NCBI GenBank assembly: GCA_007026445.1
Contig: VDMD01000012.1
Span: forward strand, 124,001-188,000
Direction: 5' to 3'
Source of the DNA: Schizophyllum amplum
Taxonomy: Eukaryota; Basidiomycota; Agaricomycetes; Agaricales; Schizophyllaceae
DNA: 64,000 nt
Shown here: piece after piece, positions 48,532 to 59,291 of the stretch
How the letters are laid out: each line of letters starts with the position of its first letter
Numbering within the stretch: the stretch's first letter is position 1
Notes under the pieces: model-generated
The model's input: only the letters and a program-made list of their open reading frames with translations
The model's database searches: none
Told to the model about the DNA's origin: nothing
Position numbers and translations under genes: made by a program

Positions 48532-51171
48532 CTACCGACCGCCCTGCACCTGCAGCAGCTCGCTTAACCCCATCCCTGCAAATATATGCTCCAACTTTCG
48601 CCTGTCCGTCTTCCCGTTGAGCGTCAGCGGCAGGTACTCTACCGGAACGATATATGCCGGGCGCATATACGACGGCAGTTGCTCCTCGACCGCCCGCTTC
48701 AGCCCACGCATCAGCTCCTTTGTCGTCGTATTCGACCCATCCTCCGCCCCGTTCTCCTTCCTCCTCTCCCACACCGCCTCCGCTTTCCTCACCGCCGGGA
48801 CCCCGTTGCGCCGCTCCTCCACGCTGATACCCGCCGCCGCCGCCGGTGCCACAAAACTGACCAGCAGCTCCGGGCCGACCTGAGGGTGGCCGGTGATGAA
48901 GGTGAGGGCGCTGAGCTCGACGCCGTTCACGGAGGCCAGGATGGACGAGATGCCCTCGGTCTCTATGCGCACGCCGCGGTACTTGACCTGGTGGTCGATA
49001 CGACCCATAATCTCAAGCGTGCCATCGGGGAGCATTCGTACAAGGTCACCGGTGCGGTAGGCGCGAGTGCCGTCTTCGAGTGTGATGAAGGCCTTGGCGG
49101 TGGCTTCCGGGAGGCGGTGGTACCCTGCACGAGCCCATGAATGAAAGAGAAGACTGATGCAGCGTGATCAACAACATACCTCGTGCGATAAGTGGACCAG
49201 CGAGTACGAGCTCGCCGGGACAGCCGAGGGGTACCGTGCGCAGCTTCTTGTCGAGCACGTAGGCGCCGCAGGACGGGAACGCTTTTCCGATGTTCTCCTT
49301 GCGATCTTCTGGACCAACACGACGTGATGTGCAACCAATTGTCGCTTCGGTAGGCCTAAAAGTTCGTCAAGCCGACATACATGCTATATTGACGGGTGCG
49401 CTCACCCGTAGAAGTTCGCCAGAACCAGGTCTTCTCGCGCCGACCATTTTCGCAACAACTACACCGGCATGAGAATGGAGAGCCTCAGCCGCTATAGACA
49501 TCGCACTCACCATATCCGTAATCTTCTCTCCTCCAGACACCAAGTACTTGAGTGGCAAGCCATCTGCCGTCTCGAGCAACGCTTCTATCATACTGGGTAC
49601 CATCCCGACGTGAGTGATGCCGATATCGACTACATGCTTGCGTAGTTGGGTCAGGAGCTCGAAGCGAGGTGCGCTCACGAGACGCGTGCCAAGACCCCAG
49701 GACTGGCAAATTTCGGAAATATGCACGTCGAAGGCGGTCGCTGTGCAGCGGCGTCAGACGACCGGGAAGAAAGAAAAACAACCGGTATGCGCACAAGCAA
49801 GAGACAATCGCTTGTCAGTATCTGGGTTTGTGACCGGACGCGGCAGCGCGCAGAAAGACACCATAGCCCAGAAAAGACCGCGGTGTTCGAGAAGACAGCC
49901 CTTAGGTGTCCCGGTAGTCCCTGCCCTTCGCGTGAGCGCTAACGGTAGCATGGAGCGCGCAGCTAGCTCACCTGAAGTGTAAAGTAAATACGCCAGATTG
50001 TCCAAGGAAGCAAGGCAGATATTGTCATCGCCGTGGTCCGCGCGCGCTCGTCGCAGAAGGTCGTCTGTCAAGACAGCAGGGCTCGAAAATACCTCGCCGT
50101 CTTCAGGAGAAGTAACGAACACGAGCTTCGCCTCGCTGTCTTGCTCGATGAATCGCTTGCGCTCGACGGGCAGTTCAACATCGATCTGCCGAATCAAATT
50201 AGAAACCATCGTACCAAGATAGTCTCTGTGTAACCTACCGAGACGTAGCAGGCGCCCGCTTTCAGTATAGCAGCCATAGCGACATAGAAATATGCGTTGC
50301 GTGTGCTGCACAAGCACACCTTGTCTTCTACACCTACTCCGTTGGCCACGAGCCAGCGCGCGAGGACGTTCGTCTGCTCGTTCAGCTCGCCGTAGGTGAC
50401 AAACTGCGGCGGGCTGTCCAACGATGCGTAGACTTCGTGAGCAATGGCGTCTGGACGATTTGCAGCGTTCTCGAACAGCCATTCTACGACCACCTTCTCC
50501 TGCGTAGGGTCGATTGTCGCTTGCGATGCAGCCAGCAGCTCCTTCGGCATCTTCACGGGTGTCGTGCATGGCGCCTTTGGCGCGTCGAGGATGGCGCTGT
50601 ACGTTGCGGTGACCTGGGCCACGAAGTTTTCCAGCGCAGAGGGGGAGATGAGAGCGCGATCGGCGAGAACATCGATGTAAACACAGCCCGAGTCGGCGTG
50701 AGCACCGAAGACGATGCTCGAAGTTACAAAGGCATCAGGGTCCGAGCAGCGTAGGACGTCCCAGACAATCATTGCCGGTAACGGATTCTGGTGCTCACCC
50801 AACATAAGCTCGAGGCGCACGTCGTCGAGGCAGCACTCCGAGCCGCGTGCCAGCTGAGTGGCCAAGTCGTGCCACGAGTATTCGCACTGCAACTCCGCGC
50901 GAGCGAGACGTATGACCACTGCCTCCGGGTCTATGATGTAGTCCGCCTCTGTCTCGCCGAAGAGAAAGTCATTGCTATCAATGTACTTCATGAGCGTGCT
51001 CGCGAAAGCAGCGCGCAGATGCGCGCGTACCGCGTCGTCGAGGGCAGTCACTTCGGACGACAGTGCAGTGGTGAGCTTGCAAGCAGCATGAGATGATTGA
51101 CGCTGCAGAGAGCCGAGATCGGGAAGGGGGTGGTACGTGTAGGGCCCGGTACTGGATGTCGAGACGAGCAT
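48532..51171 (-). CDS. stand-alone NRPS-type adenylation enzyme without carrier domain
   Basis: About 750 residues, starting MLVSTSSTGPYTYHPLPD at 51171. The first 230 residues resemble the C-terminal half of a condensation domain/C-A linker (MIVWDVLRCSDPDAF, GCVYIDVLADRALIS), not a complete one: HHxxxD is absent. The adenylation core reads FVTYGELNEQTNVLARWL, ILKAGACYVSVG, NLAYLLYTSG spliced to TTGTPKGCLLEHRG, FDVHISEICQSWGLG, GITHVGMVPSMIEAL, GELVLAGPLIARGY, AYRTGDLVRMLPDGTLEIMG, HQVKYRGVRIE and LNGKTDRRKLEHI. The core motifs I could read (A1-A4, A6-A8, A10 with its lysine) look usable. The chain stops 15 residues after A10, so there is no T domain. It lies 450 bp upstream of, and co-oriented with, the synthetase, and is divergent from the transporter. 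I infer it activates an amino acid for the synthetase in trans; an unrelated ligase role cannot be excluded. Confidence 0.82.
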
Positions 51172-51271
51172 GGCGGGAGAGGCGAACAAGTTCAGGTTCG
51201 GATCGCAAGTCCGGTTTAGCGCTCGTCGTTCGATCACTGCTGTAATCTAATCGCACCATGTGTTGTATTTA

Positions 51272-51496
51272 ATCAGATAGCGGCCGCCAATCGCCGAGCC
51301 GGGCTCCGACCGCGACTGGCCAAGCACAGAGAACCCTGGCAGACTCCACGTCACCCGCAATTTTCCGACTTGACCGCATGGAAGAAGGCGCCGAAGAGGC
51401 AGAAAGCGGAGCCATGGGACCACTTCGTCGCGCGTAGAAGACGTGCACGTGACGTTCAGATAAATATACCGTCTTATCTGATTTGATGCAGATAAG
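51272..51496. promoter_or_regulatory. GATA-site cluster in the divergent promoter of the A-enzyme and ABC transporter
   Basis: The 393-bp region between the divergent starts (51171 and 51565) holds four sites. ATCAGATAG is at 51272-51280. AGATAA is at 51458-51463. TTATCTGAT at 51474-51482 is, on the minus strand, ATCAGATAA, an exact match to ATCWGATAA. AGATAA is at 51490-51495. Three lie within 38 bp. ATCWGATAA is the published consensus of iron-responsive fungal GATA repressors that shut siderophore genes when iron is plentiful. Confidence 0.65.
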
Positions 51497-51564
51497 ATAC
51501 ACGTTGACCACGCTTGTCAATAGTGCGCGCCCCAAGTCCCGCCGACCACCGCCTCTTGCACTCC

Positions 51565-54500
51565 ATGGCGGACGTCTGCCGCGATGAAGCGGGCTTTGGA
51601 CCAGCGGCGTCGTGCCGCAATATGGACTTCAGCCTCGGCTTCCAGTACCGCATCCTGGCCATCCTCCCCGCCGCAGTCTTCCTGTTTCTCGGAATAACGC
51701 GCCTCACCGATCTCTGGCGGAGGCATTCCATCACGAAATCCAAGCTCGACGCGCTTGCATGCGTAAAGATATTCCTCTGCGCGGTTCTCATCACCTCGTT
51801 GGCCTCGACGCTCGCACTTCTCCCGCGCGATGGCTGGGGAGACTGGGCATCGACAGCGTATGGCGTCGAGCTCTCAGCGTCGGTACGTCCGATCGTATGC
51901 TTTATGTGCTTTATTTTGACAGTGGTGCTAGATTGTCCTCGCCCCGCTCTCCTACATGCACCATACGCGTCGGCCCGCACCTAGCACGCTCATCACCTGC
52001 TATGTCCTGCTCACCGTGCTGTTCTCCGCAACGCAGCTGCGTACGTACGCCACCACGCCTCTCAAGGACTTGCGATTCTTCCCTGCCTTTGTGGTCGCCT
52101 TCGCCGCGCGCGTTTGTATCTGCCTGGTCGAGATAATGCATAAACGGAGGCTTCTCGTGGCATCCCAGAACGTTCGTAGCCACCCGTCGTACCTGCGCGC
52201 GTACTCACGATTCACATAGCCTGTCGCCCACGAGCCAACATCGTCGTTGCCAGCGCGCCTATTCTTCGTGTGGTTATATCCGGTGCTGATCAGCGGGTTC
52301 CGACGCTTCTTCTCCCTGGACGACCTGAACGCGTATGGGCTGCCGGAGAACCTATCTTCTGCGCCTACGAACAGGAGGTTACGCGAGACGCTCGCCTTGA
52401 ACGGGAAATCCGGCGGGAAGCATCGTATATTCATGCCCTCCATTCGCGCGTTCGCTCCAGAATTCTTCGCGCCCGTGACTGCGAAACTCCTCCTAGTTGC
52501 GGCGACCTTCGCGCAGCCATATCTCGTTCAACGCATGCTACGCTTCGTCGACTCGTACTCCGAGGATAACGCCACGCCTCAGGATCCGGCGCAGGGTTGG
52601 GCGCTCGTCGGTGCATATGCCATCGTGTATCCGAGTATCGCGTTCTTGACCGGTCTCTATTGGGATCGCGTGTACACCATGGTGGTCACGTACCGCGCGG
52701 CGCTTGTCAGCGTCATCATGGACAAGTCTATGCTGCTGTCGGCATCCGTTGCAGAGAGCGAGGGACGAAGTGCCGCTGTAACGTACATGTCCGTCGACGT
52801 CGAGCGAGTCTGCGAGGGTATCGCATTTTTCCACGAGACATGGTCGGCGGTTGTGTCCATCGTCGTCGCAGCGGTCGTCCTCTGGTACCAGGTACGCCGA
52901 TTCGTATGCAATAAGAACGGAAGTTGATTTCAGACGCAGGCTTCGTTCGCCATGATCCCGCCCATTTGCATTATGGCCGGGTTCTGCTTCGTCACGAGCT
53001 GGGTCGGCAAGCGGGTCGCGAAGGCACAGAAGAATTGGATGGGCAGTACGCAGGCAAGAATCAAAGTGCTGGTGCGTACGTGCTCCCCGTCAGCTGCGTG
53101 GACTCACTAGTTTCCATAGACGTCTGTCATGTCGCAGATCATCCCGATTAAGTTGCTTGCCGTCGAACCTGTTGTACCGAAGTGGGTGGAGCCCGTCCGG
53201 AACAAGGAGATCTCGTACTTGCGCTCATTCTTCAAGCAACTCGTCATCGTCGGCGTCCTGTCTTCTGCGACGATCAACTTGGCCGGCGTCTCCGCCCTCG
53301 GCACGTATGTCGGCATTAACGACGAGCAGCTGAGGCCAGAGCGTCTCTTCACGATTCTTACCGTGGTTAACCTGGCGACGCTGCCGATCAGCACGGTGGG
53401 GAACTGCTTCCCGCTCCTGCTTGCGTCCTTTGCGAGTTTGAAGCGCATCGAGGGATTTCTGTCCATGGAGGAGCGCCCCGCAAGTGACGGCCTTCGGCAG
53501 ACAGCAGATCTGAAGGTGCTGAGCGATCTGGACGATGGAGAGATGACGGCGACTTCGTCCATCACAGCAGTACCACGGCAGGTCCAGCTCTCGAATGTAA
53601 CGGTCGAAGGACGAGCAGGCGGGAAGGCAATACTGTCGGACGTGAGCGTCAACATCTGGCCGAACAGCTTGAACATGATAGTAGGACCCGTGGGATCGGT
53701 GAGCGGCGTCGAAGCCATGTGGTACTAATTTAAAGCTGACGCGGCGTAGGGCAAGACGACGCTGCTGCGGACGCTCCTCGGCGAGACGACGATTGTGGTG
53801 GGGGCAGGGAGTCTGCCCACGGGGCGTGTCGCATATGCGCCTCAGGAGGCCTTCGTGTGGCCGACGACCGTGCGGGAGAACATCATCCTTGATAACCTAT
53901 TCGACGCGGAGTGGTATGAGACCGTGATCGATGCGTGCGCTCTGCGTCCGGACCTCGCACGGATGGACAAGGGCGACATGACGGTAATGGCAGATGCAGG
54001 GGGGTCGGTCAGCGGTGGGCAGCGCCAGCGTATTGTGAGTGGATGGGCTCCTTGTCGTCCTCGCCGTTGCTGATGAGCCGAACAGTCGCTCGCGCGGGCG
54101 GTGTATGCTCGATGCCGCGTGACGCTGCTCGACGACTGCTTCTCCGCACTCGACGCGCATACATCGAACTCGGTCTTTGAGGCGCTCTTTGGCAGTAAGG
54201 GTCTCCTGCGCGGGACAGTTGTCGTGCTCGCCACCCACAGCCGTGAGTGTTCGCTTTGAGATGCGCGCGTGTCGATTGGCCGGCATCGGCATCTGCGATC
54301 AGAACTGACAGCCGATTTAGATCGGCATCTCGGCGTGGCCGACCATGTCATTGTTCTCGATGGGGGCGCGGTTGTCGCCGAGGGCACCCTTGCTGAGCTC
54401 CACGCTCACCATGTCGACCTTCGCAAGTATGTTGGAGAACAGAAGGACGAGGAGGAGGAGCAGGACATCGCCGACGACGATTTGTCTACCTCTACTGCTG

Positions 54501-56481
54501 CCGGACCATTGACGCCTGCACCGGGGCCGATGAAGACAGGTATGCAGGCCCCTGCGCCGGCAAAGGACGCAGAAAACGAGAAGAAGGCCGCACCAGGGGC
54601 CGCTTCGTGGGCGCCATACATCTTCTACCTGAATGCGTGTGGCTGGCCGCGCCTGCTGCTATGCCTCGTATGTCTTGTGCTCTACACCGGCATGCAAGTC
54701 GGTCTGCAGATCCTCCTGCGCTTCTGGTCCGAGAGCGGCGACAGCAATCATGGCCCATGGCTTGGCGGATATGCTGCCTTTACCGTCGCCTGCTTCGCCG
54801 CGTCTTTTGTGACGATGTACACCTACACACAGCACACCGCCCCGCACGCGTCGCTCGCCATACACGCACACCAGCTCGACTCCGTCCTCGGCGCGCCCGT
54901 GACCTACTTCCAGCGCACTCCGGCCGCTATGCTGCAGAACCGTTGGTCAAGCGACATGTTCGTCGCCGACTTTGCGTTCCCCCGTGCCATACAAGACTTC
55001 ACCTTCACTGCTGTCTACGTCATCGGTGCAGTGGTTCTCATCCTCATCGCCGTACCGTGGCTGGCGATTGCTGTTCCGTTTATCGGCGTATTCTACTGGG
55101 CGCTGCAGCGCGTCTATCTCGCCACCTCCCGTCAGCTACAGCGGCTCACCATGAGCTCAAAGACGCCGATGTACACCGCGTTCACGTCCTCTCTCAACGG
55201 ACTGGTGACCATCCGCGCCTTCCAGGCCGAACGATTGTTCAAGACAACGTGCGCTCACCATCTCGACCGCGCGCAGGCACCGATGTACTATCGTTACGCT
55301 GGTATCCGCTTCCTGCGCACGGCCCTCAACCTGCTCACTGCCTTCATCGCCATTGCCATCGCGGCGCTCGCCGTCGGTCTCCGTGGTTCCACCTCCGGCG
55401 GCTTCCTCGGCGTTGCGCTCTCGCAGCTCGTCAGCCTCGCACAAAGCCTCATCAACCTCCTCCTCGCGTACACCCGCGTGGAGAATGGCATCGTTTCCGT
55501 GGAACGCGTCTTTGAGCTCGACTCCTTGCGTCATGACTACGACAACGAGATGGACGCCAAGGTCGATCCGGGACCCAATTGGCCCAGCGCAGGGCACATC
55601 GAGTATCGCGGCGTCAGCCTGCACTACGAAGAAGGCATGCCGTATGTTCTGGACAACCTGACGTTCAGCGTGAGCAGTGGTCAGAAGCTTGGCATCTGCG
55701 GTCGTACGGGAAGTGGGAAGAGTAGTACTGTCTTTGCACTCCTTCGTGGACTGGACACGGCAAACCTGGTACACGGTCAGATCCTCATCGACGGCGTCGA
55801 CATCGCGACGGTGCCCGTTAAGAGACTGCGCGAGTCCATCAGGTGAGCCATACCTGTACCTCATATTTTTCATCTTCGCTGAACGCATCGGCGGTAGTAC
55901 TGTCTCGCAAACGCCCTTCCTATTGTACGCGTCCTTGCGCGATAACATCCTTCTTGGATGTCGCGAGGGCATCGACGATCAGCAGATCTGGGACGCGCTC
56001 GATTTGGTTGGCATGAAAGAGGCAGTTCAGCATCTGGATGGTCAACTAGACGCCGTTGTATCTGCAGACGGACTACAGTTCTCCGGCGGGGAGCGTCAAT
56101 TGCTCTGCATTGCTCGCGTGCTCCTGCAGCGCCGCCGCATTGTGGTCCTTGATGAGGCGACGTCAAGGTAGGCCTCTATGGCACTTGATGATGGACGTAG
56201 GCTGACCCTCGCAGCATGGATATGTCCACGGACCGCAAGTTGCTCGAGGTGCTGCAGACAAGCCTGCGCGACGTGACCGTCATTTCTGTCGCTCACCGCA
56301 TCTGTGAGTCTCCAATCACATTTCTCGGGATTTCTGCTCACCTTTCTAATCAGCAACTATCATCGAGTACGACAATGTCATGGTCATGGACAATGGACGG
56401 ATCGCCGAGATTGGGGTGCCCCGTGAGTTGCTGCGTACGCCCGGCTCGCGCTTTGAGGCGCTGCATAAGGATCAGCAGTAA
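51565..56481 (+). CDS. ABCC-type (MRP-like) full-length ABC transporter
   Basis: About 1,450 residues in about ten exons, starting MADVCRDEAGFG. An N-terminal TMD0-like hydrophobic region (YRILAILPAAVFLFLGI, ALACVKIFLCAVLITSLAS, LITCYVLLTVLFSATQL) is typical of ABCC proteins. TMD1 begins LFFVWLYPVLISGFRRF. NBD1 has Walker A GPVGS/GKTTLL split by an intron, AYAPQEAFVWPTTVRENI, signature VSGGQRQR and Walker B VTLLDDCFSALD (Asp instead of the catalytic Glu, as usual in ABCC NBD1). TMD2 follows an acidic linker. NBD2 has GRTGSGKSS, QTPFLLYASLRDNIL, FSGGERQL and VVLDEATS with Glu. It ends FEALHKDQQ. Such pumps export conjugates or peptides; in siderophore clusters of other basidiomycetes an ABC transporter is a regular member. 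The position beside the A-enzyme and the shared GATA sites suggest siderophore or intermediate transport, which is inference. Confidence 0.9.
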
Positions 56482-57344
56482 TAAGTTGCTGTTCACTTTG
56501 CAGAGGTAGTTGGCGTGTCTTCCTGGTATATGGAAGTGCGTGTCTTCTAAAATAATATCGAAGAGCAAATGTGTTGCGTCTTCACCTAGCTTCTCTACGT
56601 TACCCGTGCATCATCTACTGCTACTTCAGTGATACCTATAATATTTACCCTTTCACAGTACTAGGTGGATGAGAATTGGCATTTGCTACGAACTTCAATG
56701 ACTGCCCTTGGGGAGATGGAATCGTGCGGTGCGACCATTATTAGTACGGCACTAGGACAAGCGAGATTGAGGCAAAAGGAGAAGGCTGGCTGACCCTGGG
56801 CTAGACATAGCCATTGCTAGTCCATACAGTAAAGAAGATGATGAGGAAAAAGCGACTTGCCTGAATATTATTGTACAACTGCAAAGGAGCCGGACGCGAT
56901 TGCAGCGAAATAGGGGCGGCATACACCGGCCCGCCAGTTATTCCCAGAATCTGAATAATGAGATGTTCATGCTTCCTGATGCGGGTATACAATGGGCACT
57001 TTACGGCAGCAGCCCTGCTTGACCGAAACCGCCATCACAGCCCAGCCTCAGTCGATTTTCACCTCCCTCGCCTTGCTCCGCACTCAGGGTGCACATCTGA
57101 ACGCCTCCGTATCTGTTTGCTTGAGTGAGCGCTAGCTGTAAGTTTAAGCGCCAACATGCACTTCATCATTGGACTTGCTGACCACCTCGCAGCTTTCAGG
57201 CGACTTCGAGGCAGCTGTAGGGTCTTTCAGCGAGGTGCTGCCAGAGACGGAGAAGAAACATCTGAGTAGCCGATCCGATTCGCAGGTGTGTACCCTTTCG
57301 ACAGCTAGAGCTCGATCTAATCATGTGTTTAGCGACGCGACGTT
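56482..57344. other. intergenic with one exon-like stretch
   Basis: Mostly AT-richer sequence without a gene. A stretch at about 57194-57285, bounded by a possible acceptor (CACCTCGCAG) and donor (GTGTGTACCC), reads LSGDFEAAVGSFSEVLPETE then KKHLSSRSDSQ with no stop. It has no partner exon that I can identify. Confidence 0.3.
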
Positions 57345-58919
57345 ATGACAGCCGAAGTCATCGACTTGTTCGCCGTCCTCCCGCACGAGCTTCTCATCCT
57401 TATCTTGGACCTGGCAGATGTCGACGCACTGCTCGTCTTTGCCACAGTCTGCCGCAAGCTCCACTATCTCGCGATCCCCACGCTACTGGCGCGCTACGGG
57501 CAGACAAACCCCCACCGCATCGAGCGCCTCACGCTCTTCTTCTCCTCACGCAATGCGCCAACCCCATATCAGCTCCATCGAGCGTTAATCATGTCCCTCC
57601 TCTCTACCACCGCCGCCCACATCCACTGGTATGTTCAGGATCCACGCTCTGTGGGCCTCCAAGCGCAGTTCCGCATCATGTATCGCCTCATCAGCAAGCT
57701 CGTCGCCATCGACAAGCTCACTATCGACTTCTCGCTTGCAACGGCTGGTCGGCCCTCGCGTGCGTGGAAGATGCGCTTGGTGGACGTGCGCGTCGCGCTC
57801 GCACGCGTCCTTGAAGCGGCGGTAGCTCGCGGGTGTGACACGCTTCATGTTGTTGATGGAGGCGCCGGGGCAATGGCCCCGCTAGGAGCACTCGCCCGGC
57901 TACGTGTCACACCGACAATGCTGAAAGGCGTCTGGGCGATCCGGACGTGCTTGTCCAAGGCGCGCATCGTTACTGCACCCGACAAGCACCTCTTCCCACC
58001 ATATGCCGAGTCGCAGGATCTGGTGCTATTAGAGTCTTCTGTAGACGCGGCTTTGTTGGGTGGAGAGCCTGCTCCGCCATGGCGCGTCGAAACGCACGTT
58101 CTCGACGTCCTCAATCACTCCGCCCTGACCACGCTCATGTTATCCTTGCCGCCTCGAGCAACATCACGCGCGCAATGGGACGACGTACTTGAGCGCCTTG
58201 ATCTACCTTGCCTCACCCAATTCTCCATGCGCATGGCACGCGCGTCCCAGCAAGTATTCTGTTCATTCCTGGCACGGCATCCAGATCTCCGCTTCCTCGA
58301 CATCCGGGACTGTGCGCGAAGCTTCCTGTCTCGACGAGGGGCACGACGTCCTCCGCCCACGCTGCACCTTCCCCAGCTGGAGCAGCTGCTGGCCGCGGCG
58401 CCAGTCATTGCATTCGTGCTAGGCGCCGCTCGCAGGACTCCAGCGCTGCAGCATGTACATGTGCAGCTCGACTGCTACTGGGACGCGCCGGCCGCGCCGT
58501 CATTGTGCAACATCCGCTCCCTGCGGCCCGTAAGCGCACGACTCAAAGACGTGACCACAACCTTCGAACTAGATGTCGGCGAGTGGCCGTGGGATGAGGA
58601 CGACCAGCAACCCGCGCCTCACGCCCACGACGCGTGTGTGTTTTCTGCGAGCACGCTCATGATCAACGTCAGTCGAGTGCACGTCGACCTGGTGTTCTCG
58701 TCGGCAATGGTGCGCTGGTTGGGCGCGTGTACGCGTCTGCGCACCCTTCTGCTGGACCATACGTGGGGGCGGCTGTGTAGCGCGGACAAGGAGGGATTCG
58801 ACGAGACGAGTCGGCAGGTCGGGTTCCAGATCAGGGATGCTCTTCCCCAGATTGAGAAACTGCTCGTCCGGGGGACGAGTATTTTACCTCTCATCGACGA
58901 CGAGGACCTACCGTATTGA
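57345..58919 (+). CDS. F-box protein
   Basis: Single open exon of 524 residues. The start is well placed: ATG at 57345 begins MTAEVIDLFAVLPHELLILILDLADVDALLVFATVCRKLHYLAIPTL, an F-box motif of about 40 residues. The remaining 470 residues are leucine rich and lack other domains (YRLISKLVAIDKLTIDF, LEQLLAAAPVIAFVLGA, WLGACTRLRTLLLDHTWG), as in the large agaricomycete F-box families. By family, it would bind Skp1 through the F-box and select a substrate for ubiquitination by an SCF ligase; the substrate is unknown. No intron is needed, which is unusual in this window. Confidence 0.85.
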   Translation: MTAEVIDLFAVLPHELLILILDLADVDALLVFATVCRKLHYLAIPTLLARYGQTNPHRIERLTLFFSSRNAPTPYQLHRALIMSLLSTTAAHIHWYVQDPRSVGLQAQFRIMYRLISKLVAIDKLTIDFSLATAGRPSRAWKMRLVDVRVALARVLEAAVARGCDTLHVVDGGAGAMAPLGALARLRVTPTMLKGVWAIRTCLSKARIVTAPDKHLFPPYAESQDLVLLESSVDAALLGGEPAPPWRVETHVLDVLNHSALTTLMLSLPPRATSRAQWDDVLERLDLPCLTQFSMRMARASQQVFCSFLARHPDLRFLDIRDCARSFLSRRGARRPPPTLHLPQLEQLLAAAPVIAFVLGAARRTPALQHVHVQLDCYWDAPAAPSLCNIRSLRPVSARLKDVTTTFELDVGEWPWDEDDQQPAPHAHDACVFSASTLMINVSRVHVDLVFSSAMVRWLGACTRLRTLLLDHTWGRLCSADKEGFDETSRQVGFQIRDALPQIEKLLVRGTSILPLIDDEDLPY

Positions 58920-59291
58920 TGTCGACGGCTATGCTGCCATGTAAACCTCCTGAATCTGGATTCCAGACTGCATACTTACTACCCTGTACACGTTAATACT
59001 ACTTGCAATGCAAGCGGATGGAAGGTTTTTTTTGGAGTAGGTCAAGCGGCACTATTCGGCAGCACAACATAAGGGATGAGCTTATTGTCCGTTGGCTCCA
59101 GTTGGCCTTCAGCGGATGGAAGTTTTTGAGCCGACCTCAGACCTGAAGCTTTGAAGCTGAAGCCGGGAAAATCGGAATTTATGGTGCATAAATGGACCAC
59201 GGCATTTGCCGCATCCTCTTCTCCTCGTCCCATCATCATCTCTGAATTCACCTGAAATCACTCGGACGTCCTCACGCTCTCGCACTTCGGC
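58920..59291. other. spacer between two F-box genes
   Basis: About 370 bases, including a T7 run near 59027. It holds the terminator of the first gene and the promoter of the second. No further feature. Confidence 0.35.

Noticed and set aside
32495..51171. One single gene covering the synthetase and the stand-alone A enzyme
   Set aside because: The A enzyme ends at a stop (48532), followed by 450 bases with GATA sites and no coding frame. The synthetase then starts with its own ATG and leader, and no splice joins them.
54269..55846. Treating this open frame as a separate half-size ABC transporter
   Set aside because: NBD1 exons upstream join in frame through normal introns, and the frame lacks its own start and first NBD. 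It is the middle exon of one full-length ABCC gene.
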